From contig JAEUJQ010000042.1 in NCBI GenBank assembly GCA_016793095.1, positions 1 through 64,000 of the forward strand: DNA of 64,000 nt, given 5' to 3'. Each line of letters opens with the position of its first letter. Position 1 is the stretch's first letter. Shown here in pieces: positions 31,407-41,000 of the stretch. Both the position numbers and the translations under genes were made by a program. The stretch is from Myxococcaceae bacterium (GTDB lineage: Bacteria > Myxococcota > Myxococcia > Myxococcales > Myxococcaceae). The notes under the pieces were generated by a model. The model was given only the letters and a program-made list of their open reading frames with translations, was not told the DNA's origin and did no database searches.

Positions 31407-33950
31407 ATGCGTCGGTTGTGCGTACTGGTCGCTGCGTTGGTCTGCGGGTGCGGCTCGAGGCCTCCCGAGGGTGCGGCGCTCTTCGTGCGGGTCGAGCGGG
31501 GCGCGGCAACCTCGAGCTGCGTGCAGGTCATCATCACCACCAACGGCAGCTCCACCGACGTCGGGGCGAGGCCCTTCAACGCGGCGGGCTCGATCGCCGT
31601 CGGCATCCTCAAGGACTCGCCAGACCCCGAGGTCGAGGTGACCGCCATCGGCGGCCAGGGCGCGGCCTGCACACCGACGAGCCCTCCCGAGCGTGCCTCG
31701 AAGCGGTTCCGCTTTCCCGGCTCGGGGACGACGCCCGAGGTGCTGACGCTCGAGGCCGCCACAGGCGACGGAGGCGTGCTCCTGGACGCGGGCCAGACGT
31801 CAGACGGTGGGCTCGATGGAGGCCTGGCCGACGCGGGAGGTTCTTCGGACGGCGGTCTTCCGGACGCAGGCGGTGACGGCGGCGTGGACGCGGACAACGA
31901 TGGGTCGCCAGCCGGCCTCGACTGTGACGACAACGACCCCCGCCGCTTTCCCGGAAACCCGGAGCGCTGCGCGGGCGGCGTCGATGAAGACTGCAACATG
32001 CAGGTGGACTGCCAGCAGCAGCCGACGTGCGCGAACCAGCGGTGCGGGGTGGGCGACGCCGGCCTTGCCACCTGCGTCGCGACGAGCTGCGTCGAGCAGG
32101 CCTGCGGGAATGGCCTCGATGACGACCTCGACTCGCTCGTCGATTGCCAGGACCCGGACTGCGCGAACCAGCCCTGCGCTGGCATGGGCCGGTGCACTGG
32201 CACCGTCTGCCAGCAGCCCGTGGAGACGGCGTGCGCCGATGCGCAGGACAACGACGGCGACGGCGACGCAGACTGCCTCGACCCCGACTGCTCGAACCAG
32301 GCGTGCAGCGACGGGCTCTCGTGCTCGCTCGGAGACACCTGCGTCGGCGCCACCTGCACCCCCAACCAGTCGGTTCAGTGCATCGCGCCTCCGCACCCGG
32401 TGTGTTTCCAGCCCATGGGCGCCTGCACCGAGCCTGACGCCGGCTGCGCGTACACGGTGATGCTCAACCAGATGTGTGACGACGGAGTGCGCTGCACCAC
32501 GGGCGACACGTGCGGTGCCGATGGCGGATGCCGGGGCGCCTCGGTCAACTGCTCGCAGAGCACCAACCGCTGCCGCGCGCTGAGCGGGACCTGCGTCGAG
32601 GCCGACGGAGGCTGCTCGTTCCCCGCCGTCGCCGATGACACGGCCTGCGACGACGGGAACCCCTGCACCGTGCTGGACACCTGCCAGGCTGGCGCGTGCA
32701 CCTCGGGCGCGCCCATCAATTGCCAGGTCACGGCCTGCCAGTACCTCGGGAGCGCGTGCCTGTCGGACGGAGGCTGCGACGTGCGCAACCACGACGCGGG
32801 CGTGGTGTGTGACGGAGGGCTCTGCAACGGCCAGGGCGGCTGCAGCGGCCGCTTCCCCTACCCGCCGTCGAACTTCACCGAAGCGGACGTGCCACGAGAC
32901 GCCGGACCGGCCCTCGTCATCACCTGTGCGACGACGTTCACCGTCTCCTCGCTGGGGGCCCTGTCGGTCGCCTCGACGTGCGGGGTGCCGACGCCCCCGT
33001 CGCGGGTCATCACCCAGCCCGGCAACGCGCCCGACCTCGTCCTCATTCACGCGCCGTCGCTGACCATCGCCGACGCGGGCGCCCTCGTCATCGCCGGCAG
33101 CCCGAACCACGCGGTGGCGTTCGCGGTGACGGGCAACGCGCTCATCGCGGGCTCCCTCGACGTGACGGCCTCTTCACCCACGGCGCCGGCGCCGGGCGCC
33201 GACAGCCCGGCCTGCGACCGGAGCGGCGACGGCGGCACGAACGCGGTGGCAGCGAACCCGCGCGGTGGCGGCGCGGGCGGCTCCTTCGGCAGCCGCGGCG
33301 GCAATGGAGGCAACGCAGGCGCCGGCCCTCTCGTCGGCGGCATCGCAGGCATGACCTCAGGCTTCGCCGCGTTGAGCCCACTCACCGGCGGGTGCTCGGG
33401 AGGCAATGGCGGCGGCCTGACCGGCGGGGGCGCGCGCGGCCTCGGCGGCGGCGCCGTGCAGCTCTCCGTCGGTGGCACCCTGCTCGTTTCGGGCCGTGTC
33501 AGCACGGCCGGGCGTGGAGGCGCAGGGGCGAACGCTGACGTGGAGGCTGCTGACGGACCCGGCGGCGGTGGCGGGGGCAGCGGCGGCGCGATTCTGCTCG
33601 AGGCCGGGCTCGTCACCGTCACCGGCCATCTGACTGCCAATGGCGGGAGCGGGGGCGAGGGTCAGGCGGGCGCGAACGGCGTAGGGGCGAGCGGGCTCAC
33701 GGGAAACCTCTTCAGCGCGGCGGTGACACCGAACGGGGGAGGCACCTCCAACGGTGGAAACGGTGGCGTCGGCGGCGGCCGGAGCGGAGCCGCGACGAAC
33801 GGCGAGACACCCGGGAACTCGAACGCCGGTGGCGGTGGGGGTGGGGGCAGCGTTGGGCGAATCCGCATCAACTCCGTGCAGGCCTGCACCGGGACACCGC
33901 AGACCGTCTCGCCGCAGGCCTCCTCGATGACGCCGGCCTGCCAGTACTGA
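31407..33950 (+). CDS. Large MopE-like Cys/Asp-rich surface lipoprotein
   Basis: The 847-aa protein has a lipobox (LCVLVAALVCGC). An Asp/Gly linker (~115-165) leads into a putative metal-binding MopE-type motif (DNDGSPAGLDCDDNDP, then RCAGGVDEDC). Repeats follow with CGNGLDDDLDSLVDCQDPDC and DNDGDGDADCLDPDC, and a Cys-rich region continues to ~490. Residues ~600-820 are Gly/Asn-rich (GGGAGGSFGSRGGNGGNAG), typical of myxobacterial surface proteins with a possible beta-helix. MopE motifs bind calcium or copper in other bacteria. It is probably outer-membrane anchored with a long extracellular part. Binding partner unknown. Confidence 0.82.
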   Translation: MRRLCVLVAALVCGCGSRPPEGAALFVRVERGAATSSCVQVIITTNGSSTDVGARPFNAAGSIAVGILKDSPDPEVEVTAIGGQGAACTPTSPPERASKRFRFPGSGTTPEVLTLEAATGDGGVLLDAGQTSDGGLDGGLADAGGSSDGGLPDAGGDGGVDADNDGSPAGLDCDDNDPRRFPGNPERCAGGVDEDCNMQVDCQQQPTCANQRCGVGDAGLATCVATSCVEQACGNGLDDDLDSLVDCQDPDCANQPCAGMGRCTGTVCQQPVETACADAQDNDGDGDADCLDPDCSNQACSDGLSCSLGDTCVGATCTPNQSVQCIAPPHPVCFQPMGACTEPDAGCAYTVMLNQMCDDGVRCTTGDTCGADGGCRGASVNCSQSTNRCRALSGTCVEADGGCSFPAVADDTACDDGNPCTVLDTCQAGACTSGAPINCQVTACQYLGSACLSDGGCDVRNHDAGVVCDGGLCNGQGGCSGRFPYPPSNFTEADVPRDAGPALVITCATTFTVSSLGALSVASTCGVPTPPSRVITQPGNAPDLVLIHAPSLTIADAGALVIAGSPNHAVAFAVTGNALIAGSLDVTASSPTAPAPGADSPACDRSGDGGTNAVAANPRGGGAGGSFGSRGGNGGNAGAGPLVGGIAGMTSGFAALSPLTGGCSGGNGGGLTGGGARGLGGGAVQLSVGGTLLVSGRVSTAGRGGAGANADVEAADGPGGGGGGSGGAILLEAGLVTVTGHLTANGGSGGEGQAGANGVGASGLTGNLFSAAVTPNGGGTSNGGNGGVGGGRSGAATNGETPGNSNAGGGGGGGSVGRIRINSVQACTGTPQTVSPQASSMTPACQY

Positions 33951-34196
33951 GCCCTGGCGCGCTCGCCCTGGCCCGACGGGCATGAGGCCGCCCGCGAGCC
34001 GCTTCGCCAGCGCGGAGTCCTGGCGCGCTCGCCCTCACCTGCCCGTCACCATGCGAAAGGAGCCCACGTCGCTCGTGTTCGATGCGGGTTTCGTCGCGCT
34101 TCTGTCAACCGCCCTTACCGGCCTCTCGAGAGACAACCGGAGCGCCGTGGGGACAATGAAGGTGGCGGGCGCAGCAAAGGGGCAACTGGAGGCGGT

Positions 34197-35027
34197 ATGG
34201 CGTACCAGATTCGTCCAGGCGACACGTTGTCAGGCATCGCAGCGCGGCACGGCACGACGGTCGCGGCGCTGATGCGGGCGAACCCGCAGATCAAGAACGC
34301 CAACCTCATCTACTCGGGCCACACGCTGAACCTGCCCGGCTCATCGGACAGCTTTCAGCCGGCGCCCCCGAGCGGTGGCAGCCGCTACACCGTCAAGCCG
34401 GGCGACACGCTCTCGGCCATCGGCGCGCGCTTCGGCGTCAGCTACCAGGCCATCGCGCAGGCCAACGGCATCGCGAACCCGAACCTGATTCACGTTGGCC
34501 AGCAGCTCACCATCCCCGGGCGCAACGGCACGCCGTCGCCAGGCCCCGCACCCACGCCTTCGCCGACGCCGACGCCGACACCCGGTCCCGTCTCTGGCAT
34601 CGAGAACCGTCCAGGCGTGCGGGGCACCGCGCAGCAGACCATCGACTTCTTCATGTCGAAGGGGCTGACGCGGGCGCAGGCTGCGGGCATCGCGGGCAAC
34701 CTCCTCCACGAGTCCGGCTTCAGCCCCACCGCGGTCGGAGACAGCGGGACCTCGTTCGGCGTCGCGCAGTGGCACCTCGGACGGGGCGACGCGATGAAGC
34801 GGTGGACGGTGGCGAACGGCTACTCGAGCACCTCGTTCCGCGGACAGCTCGAGTTCCTCTGGCACGAGCTGAACAACAACGAGCGCTACGCGCTGGGCAA
34901 GCTGCGCGCGACCACGACGCCGTACGACGCGGGCATGGCGTTCTGCCGCTACTTCGAGCGGCCCGCGTACATCAACCCGGCGCGCGGCCAGGCGGCCGAG
35001 CGGTTCTTCCGCGAGAGCCAGAGTTGA
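34197..35027 (+). CDS. LysM protein with phage-tail-lysozyme-type domain
   Basis: The 276-aa protein starts at an ATG with GGAGG 5 nt upstream. Two LysM peptidoglycan-binding modules occupy residues ~3-47 ([17 protein letters not shown]) and ~63-107 ([17 protein letters not shown]). A Pro/Thr linker follows, then a domain from ~145 to the end. [29 protein letters not shown] (likely catalytic Glu) and SFGVAQWH match phage tail lysozymes. It would cut peptidoglycan. No signal peptide is visible, so export must use a contractile injection system, lysis or a non-classical route. Confidence 0.88.
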   Translation: MAYQIRPGDTLSGIAARHGTTVAALMRANPQIKNANLIYSGHTLNLPGSSDSFQPAPPSGGSRYTVKPGDTLSAIGARFGVSYQAIAQANGIANPNLIHVGQQLTIPGRNGTPSPGPAPTPSPTPTPTPGPVSGIENRPGVRGTAQQTIDFFMSKGLTRAQAAGIAGNLLHESGFSPTAVGDSGTSFGVAQWHLGRGDAMKRWTVANGYSSTSFRGQLEFLWHELNNNERYALGKLRATTTPYDAGMAFCRYFERPAYINPARGQAAERFFRESQS

Positions 35028-35294
35028 GGCGATCGCCACTGTCTCCGTTGCCCCGCTGGCGCCGGCGCCGTCGGAGCTGAAGCGCTCTGCACCACGTGGG
35101 AGCGGAGGTCCCGCGCCGCGGGGTGGCTCTCGAGCTCTTCGCCTGACGAGCGGCAGCTCGGCGTGCAGCGCCACCGGTGCCTTCACTGACGAGCCGCTCA
35201 CCCGACGAGCAGTCCGGCAGCGCAGTCGCCTCGCGGAGAAGCTGCCTCGGATCGAAGCGTGACGCCGGCGCCCCGGGCCGTTAGCTCCCCGTGC

Positions 35295-35897
35295 ATGAGC
35301 GACCTGTTCTCCGACAAGGCCCACGACTGGGACACGCGGCCGGTGCCCGCGCAGATCTCGGAGGGCGTCTCGCGCGCCCTCATGCAGGCCATCGCGCTGT
35401 CCCCCACGATGACGGTGCTCGACTTCGGCGCAGGCACGGGCCTGGTCTGCGCGAAGCTGGCGCCGCACGTCGGGCGGATTCTGGCCGTCGACATCTCGGC
35501 GGCGATGCTGGAGCAGCTCAAGAAGAAGCCGGAGCTCGAGGGGAAGGTCGAGGTCTACTGCCAGGACCTCGTTGCGGCGCCGCTGCCCGCGAAGGTCGAC
35601 CTGGTCGTCAGCGCCATGGCGATGCACCACGTGCGGGACACCGCGGGCCTGCTGGCGTCGCTCCACACCCACCTGAAGCCTGGCGGCCGCGTCGCCCTGG
35701 CAGACCTCGACTCCGAGGACGGCAGCTTCCACCCGCCTGGCACCGAAGGCGTCTTCCACACGGGGTTCGCTCGCGAGGCGCTGGGGGCGCTGCTCGAAAG
35801 CGCCGGGTTTCGCGACGTGCGCTTCGTCACCGCGTGCGAGGTGCTGAAGGAAGGTCGCGCCTGGCCCGTGTTCCTGGTGACGGCGACCCGGCGCTGA
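35295..35897 (+). CDS. Class I SAM-dependent methyltransferase
   Basis: The 200-aa soluble protein has the SAM-binding motif I VLDFGAGTGLVCAKL at residues ~35-50. The acidic residue closing motif II is in ILAVDISAAMLEQLKKK, followed by VDLVVSAMAMHHV (motif IV/post IV) and LKPGGRVALADLD (motif V-VI). The fold and size fit small-molecule methyltransferases of the Methyltransf_11/25 group, such as UbiE-like enzymes, but the substrate is not shown by sequence. The start ATG at 35295 removes a spurious in-frame extension. Confidence 0.9.
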   Translation: MSDLFSDKAHDWDTRPVPAQISEGVSRALMQAIALSPTMTVLDFGAGTGLVCAKLAPHVGRILAVDISAAMLEQLKKKPELEGKVEVYCQDLVAAPLPAKVDLVVSAMAMHHVRDTAGLLASLHTHLKPGGRVALADLDSEDGSFHPPGTEGVFHTGFAREALGALLESAGFRDVRFVTACEVLKEGRAWPVFLVTATRR

Positions 35898-35988
35898 GCC
35901 TGCCGCGACCGCGCGAGGCTGCTGCTCGAGGCCGCCCCTTCGAGGGGGCCCACTCGACGGCGGGCGCGCGCGCCGCTACGAGGGCCGT

Positions 35989-36705
35989 ATGCGTCCGTCG
36001 CTCCTCGTCGTTCTGTTCGCGCTGCCCGCGTCTGCTCAACAGGCGGCGCCGACCATCACCCTCGCCGACCTCGAGAAGGCGTGCGCGAAGGGCGACCAGT
36101 CGGCGTGCACCGACTACGGCTTCAACCTCGAAGGGGCGGACCCGGAGAAGGCGGTGTCGGTGTACCGGGCAGCCTGCGCGAAGAACGCGCTGCCCGCCTG
36201 CAGCAACCTGGCGCTGTTGCTGCGTGACGCGCGTGGGGCTCCGAAGGACCTCGAGGAGGCGGCCAGGGTGGCGAAGAAGGCGTGTGACGGGAACAACGCT
36301 CCCGGCTGCCTGCACCTCGGCCTCGTGAAGGACGCCGCCAACGACTTCACCGCCGCGACGGCGGCCTACGAGCGCGCCTGCGGCCTCAAGGTCTTCCATG
36401 GCTGCACCAACCACGCGGTGAACCTGCTCAAGGGCGTCGGCGCGAAGAAGGACGAGAAGCGCGCCACGGCGATGCTCGAGAAGACGTGCGGCGAGTCGGT
36501 GAAGAAGGGCGTGCAGTACCCGTCGCTGCGCGCGTGCCTCGTGCTCGGTCAACTCTACGAGAGCGGCGGCGCAGTACCGAAAGACAAGGACGCCGCGAAG
36601 CGCCTCTACAAGCTCGCCTGCTTCGGCGGCCTCGATGAGGGCTGTGAGCGGCTCGGCGCCGGCCCGAAGAACGTGAACGAGCACGGGGACGGCCACGGGC
36701 ACTGA
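35989..36705 (+). CDS. Secreted Sel1-repeat protein with His-rich tail
   Basis: The 238-aa protein has a signal peptide (SLLVVLFALPASAQ). Helical SEL1-like repeats with conserved Cys follow: LEKACAKGDQSACTDYG, YRAACAKNALPACSNLALLL, YERACGLKVFHGCTNHAVNL and YKLACFGGLDEGCERLG. Each repeat pairs a C..ACA with a downstream AC/GC, as in Cys-rich Sel1 (HcpA-like) proteins, where disulphides brace the helices. The C-terminus ends in EHGDGHGH, which could bind metal. Such repeats mediate protein contacts in the periplasm; partner unknown. Confidence 0.85.
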   Translation: MRPSLLVVLFALPASAQQAAPTITLADLEKACAKGDQSACTDYGFNLEGADPEKAVSVYRAACAKNALPACSNLALLLRDARGAPKDLEEAARVAKKACDGNNAPGCLHLGLVKDAANDFTAATAAYERACGLKVFHGCTNHAVNLLKGVGAKKDEKRATAMLEKTCGESVKKGVQYPSLRACLVLGQLYESGGAVPKDKDAAKRLYKLACFGGLDEGCERLGAGPKNVNEHGDGHGH

Positions 36706-36916
36706 AGGACCCCGGGAGCCGTGTCGCGAGGCCCATTGCGCGCAGTCAATGCGCTGAGCTTGCGTGCGCGCACGCTGACGCGCGCAGCGGTTTCCGCCGT
36801 GGCGCCCGAACGAGGCGAAAGTCGTCGCTGGCATCGCTGATGCTCTTCCGGCGGGTCGAAGCCCCACCCGTTCCCGCGCCGGCCTGCGGGGCGGAGACGG
36901 ACGCAGGAGGTGCCCC

Positions 36917-37627
36917 ATGAGGAGGCTCCTGTTCGCGACGTTGCTGCTTTCGTGCGGAACCGAGATGACCCTCGTCGATGGGAACGGCGTGCTCGCCACC
37001 GAGGAGCGCACGGTGCCCGGTGTCACGGCGGTCGCCCTGGCGACCTCAGGGAACCTGACGGTGCGCTTCGGCTCGCCAGCCTCGGTGTCGATCACGGCCG
37101 AGGAGAACGTGTTGCCGAGGCTGACCTCCACGGTGCGGGGCGGCGAGCTTGGGCTCGGCAGCGAGCCGTTCGTCACCCTGCGCCTGCACCGGCCAATCTC
37201 GTACCTGCTCACGGTGCCCGAGCTCCGGAGCGTCACGGTCTCCAGCAGCGGCAGCGTCACGACGCCGAGCCTCGCCGCGCCGACCATCGCCTTCACGGTG
37301 AGCAGCTCGGGCTCCATCGTCGCGGCGGGCGTCGAGGCGAACACTTTGAAGACCAGCATCTCGAGCTCGGGCGACGTTCGCATCAGCTCGGGCGCCGTGG
37401 CGAGCCACCGGGTGACGATCTCGAGCAGCGGCAGCGTGATCGCCGACGGGCTGCGGAGCACGTCCGCGACCGTGACCCTGTCGAGCTCGGGTGACGCGCT
37501 GGTGTGGGTCACCGACACCCTCGACGCCACCCTCTCGAGCGCAGGCAACGTGCGCTACTACGGCTCGCCGATGGTGAACGTGACCGCGACGAGCGCCGGG
37601 CGGGCGATTCCCCTCGGCGCGCGGTGA
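36917..37627 (+). CDS. GIN-domain (DUF2807) lipoprotein
   Basis: The 236-aa product has a strong ribosome-binding site (AGGAGGTG) and a lipobox (LLFATLLLSC). The rest is a repeated beta-strand pattern of a GIN head domain: VTVSSSGSVTTPSL, FTVSSSGSIVAAGV, TSISSSGDVRISSG, VTISSSGSVIADGL, VTLSSSGDALVWV. Each strand pair ends in SSSG(S/D), which builds a right-handed beta-solenoid. GIN-domain proteins are outer-surface or periplasmic and their role is not established. It is likely an outer-membrane lipoprotein. Confidence 0.88.
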   Translation: MRRLLFATLLLSCGTEMTLVDGNGVLATEERTVPGVTAVALATSGNLTVRFGSPASVSITAEENVLPRLTSTVRGGELGLGSEPFVTLRLHRPISYLLTVPELRSVTVSSSGSVTTPSLAAPTIAFTVSSSGSIVAAGVEANTLKTSISSSGDVRISSGAVASHRVTISSSGSVIADGLRSTSATVTLSSSGDALVWVTDTLDATLSSAGNVRYYGSPMVNVTATSAGRAIPLGAR

Positions 37628-38037
37628 GTCGACGTCACGGCACCTCGTCGTCGCCGTCGCTGGTGGCCGTCCCACGCGGAGGGTGGCGCTCTGCCGGGCG
37701 AGCCGGTGAGGCGACCGAGCCCCGGGAGCGCCAGTGAGGCCGGTCGATGAGCACCGTCACGACGTTCGGTGCTGTTCCTGTCGCGGCTCCGTGGCCCATG
37801 ACGATCCACGCGCGCTCCGCGAGCGACCGGATCGTCGACGAACCGTCTTCGGTTGCCTGCTCAGGGAGTGGAGTCGGCGCCCACGGTCTTCCGAGATGGC
37901 CTCGGTGAACTTGAACCGGGCCCACCGTTGAGCGCGACGAACTCCTGGCCCCCGGCTCGCGGCCGTGGGTGAAGACCTTGTGGACGACGCTCGGCGGTCG
38001 ATGTGAAGCGGGCTCGGACGGCGCGCGCGCTCGGCGT
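37628..38037. other. Intergenic region, 410 bp, no gene recognised
   Basis: The stretch between the GIN lipoprotein stop and the stop of the giant stalk protein contains no reading frame with a start, ribosome-binding site and family-like sequence. Short frames on both strands are Arg/Pro-rich, as expected for non-coding GC-rich DNA. No strong hairpin or RNA gene was seen. The two flanking genes converge here, so it should contain terminators for both, but I cannot locate them. Confidence 0.5.
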
Positions 38038-41000
38038 TCAGCTCGAGGGTGGCCCCGCGCCGCTCGACGTGCGTGAACGGCGAGCCATCACGAGGAGCGC
38101 GAGGACCAGCCAGAGCGGGTCGCCGCTCGGGGCGTTGCACTGACAGCCCACCGTGGTGACGGGACCCGGCTCGCCCCCCGCGGAGCCGCCTGCCGCTGAG
38201 CCGCCTGCCGCTGAGCCGCCCGCTGCAGAACCGCCCGCCGCTGAACCGCCCGCCGCAGAACCGCCCGCTGCAGAACCGCCCGCTGCAGAGCCGCCCGCTG
38301 CTGAGCCACCCGCTGAACCGCCCGCAGAACCGCCCGCCGCAGAGCCACCCGACGCTGAGCCACCTGCGGCCGAGCCGCCTGCCGCTGAACCGCCCGCCGC
38401 TGAGCCACCTGCCGCTGAACCGCCCGCAGAGCCGCCTGCAGCCGCAGAGCCACCTGCCGCTGAACCCCCCGCTGCCGAGCCACCCGCCGCGGAGCCACCT
38501 GCCGCAGAACCGCCCGCAGAGCCGCCTGCCGCTGAACCGCCCGCCGCCGTGCCACCTGCCGCTGAACCCCCCGCTGCCGAGCCACCCGCCGCGGAGCCAC
38601 CTGCCGCTGAACCGCCCGCCGCAGAACCGCCCGCCGCTGAGCCACCTGCCGCAGAACCGCCCGCCGCTGAGCCACCCGCCGCCGAGCCACCCGCCACAGA
38701 CCCGCCCGCCGCAGAACCGCCTGCCGCTGACCCGCCCGCCGCTGAGCCACCTGCCGCTGAACCGCCCGCCGCAGACCCGCCCGCCGCTGTGCCACCCGCC
38801 GAGCCACCTGCCGCCAAGCCACCCGCCGCTGAACCGCCCGCTGCCGAGCCACCCGCTGCCGAGCCACCCGCTGCCGAGCCACCCGCTGCCGAGCCACCCG
38901 CCGACCCGCCCGCTGCTGAGCCACCCGCTGCCGAGCCGCCCGCCGCAGAACCGCCCGCCGCAGTGCCACCTGCAGCCGTGCCACCTGCGGCCGTGCCACC
39001 GGCGGACCCGCCACCTGCAGCACCACCAGCTGAACCACCAGCTGCTGAACCGCCCGCCGCACTGCCACCCGCGGCACCACCACCTGCGGAGCCGCCCCCC
39101 GCCGCGCCGCCTCCCGCGCCTGCATCCGGCGCCGGATCGTCGTTCGTGATCGTGCCCACGCCTTGCGAGTCGATGAAGCTCGAACCTGCCGAGGCGCCAG
39201 ACAGGTTCACCAGCACCGTCTCGTTGCCCTCGAAGGTGGTGTCCCCGAGGACGTTCACCGTCACCGTGCGCGAGACCTGGTCCGGCAGGAACAAGACCGT
39301 GCCTCCAGCCGAGTTGTAGTCACTGCCGCTCGTCGCGGTGCCGTTCGCCGTGACCCAGCTCGCCGACACGTTCGCGCCACAGGCGTGATTCAGCGTCACC
39401 GTGAAGACGAGCTGCGTCGTGCCGGTGTCGCCCTCCGACACCGTCGCGTCGGAGATCGAGATGCCCGGGTTCTCCTGGTAGCCACAGCCGCAGACGCCGG
39501 GCGCCGTCTTCGCCGGGTCCGCCGGACAGAGATCGCACGTCACCGGGTCCACCACCGAGGGCGCGACGCCTCCGGGCTCCGTCGTCGCGAGCAGCTTGAG
39601 CACCTTCGTCGGCGCGTCCTGCTGCGCCACCACCACCACGCCGCCGTCCCCCATCACCGCGAGCGTCGCGAACAGCCCGGTGTCCTTCTGCGTGTCCACC
39701 GAGCGCACGTCCCACCGGGGCGCCAGCACGCCCGCGTCCGCGTCGAACCGCTGCGGCAGCCGCCTCGCGTGCTCGAGCGAGCCAAGGAACGCGAAGGCCA
39801 CCTCGGGCTCGCCCCCTGGGCTCCACGCCACGTCCGCGCTCGCCATCGCAGTCTGGCCGAACGGGTTCCCCAGCGTCACCGGCGGCTGCCAGACACCGCT
39901 CACGCGCTCGACGAACGACACCGAGCCGGTCGTGCCCACCGTCCCACGGAAGAGCACCCCGAGATCGCCGTTCGGTCGACGGGCCATCGCCACCTGCACC
40001 GCTCCGCCGAAGGCGGTCACCAGGCCGCCCGGCAGCGGCACGGGCTGCGCGATGAACGTGCCGGACGCATTCGTCGCGAGCAGCAGGTCTCCCGTCGCGT
40101 TCGTGGCCGAGAGTGCGCTCGCGCCAGACGTGCGCGTGAACACCACCTCGGCCGCACCGGCTGGGGTGAAGGCGAAGTCGAAGGACGGTGGCAGGTAGTT
40201 CGCCCCGCAGGTGTTCGCCGCCACGAGCGAGGGCGTCCACGAGCCGTTCGCCTGCTCCTGGTAGAGCGTGAGGGAGTCGGCCGCCGAGCCGCCGCACCCC
40301 GTCGCCGCCCGCTGCCACACCACCACCGCCGGCCGCCCCGACACCGGGTCGAACGCCAGGCGGAACGAGAGCGGCGCCGTCGAGGGCGCCTGGGTGATGG
40401 GCGCCAGCGAGCAGCCGGTCCACAGGTTCGACGCGCACCCGGTGGCGCACGCGTCGCCCGTTCTCCGCGCGAGCCGCACCTCGATGTTCCCCACCCGCGC
40501 CTGCGGGTAGACGATGGCCACCTGGCCCGTGCGCGGCTCGACGCCGACGTCGATGAGGCGGGTCGCCACGTTGCCTGCGACCCCCGCTGGCAGCCCGAGC
40601 GCTCCCTGCACCACCTCGCCACGCCAGGTGCCGTCGGCGTTGCGCGCGCGGAAGACGGCGGTGTTCGCGGTGGTGTCGAGGAACGCCACCACCGGCCCGC
40701 CGTCGGGGCCGCCGCGCAGCGCCAGCGCGACCGACGACGGCTGCGTCGGCGCCGCCACCTGCTCGCGGACGGGCCAGCGCCGTCGCGCCGCCGTGGCCAG
40801 CGGATCGAACTCGTACGCGCCGAGGTCGGGCACGACGTCACGCGGCTGGCGCAGGAGGTCCCCGGTCTCGGTCGAGCCCACGCCAGCGTCGATGGCCGGA
40901 GAGCCCGCCGCGAGCCGCCAGTCCTCCGGGCCGAGGAAGCGCGGGTCGCCCGTCGCATCGGTCACCGGCACGCCTGCGTCGCCGGCCCCGCCGAACGCCG

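Noticed and set aside
33982-34272. 96-codon frame between the MopE-like gene and the LysM gene
   Set aside because: It overlaps the well-supported LysM start, has no ribosome-binding site and no recognisable features.
38153-39319. Plus-strand Pro/Ala/Glu-rich reading frame of 388 codons
   Set aside because: It is the exact mirror of the AGGSAAGGS-encoding repeat of the minus-strand stalk gene; it has no ribosome-binding site and begins inside that gene.
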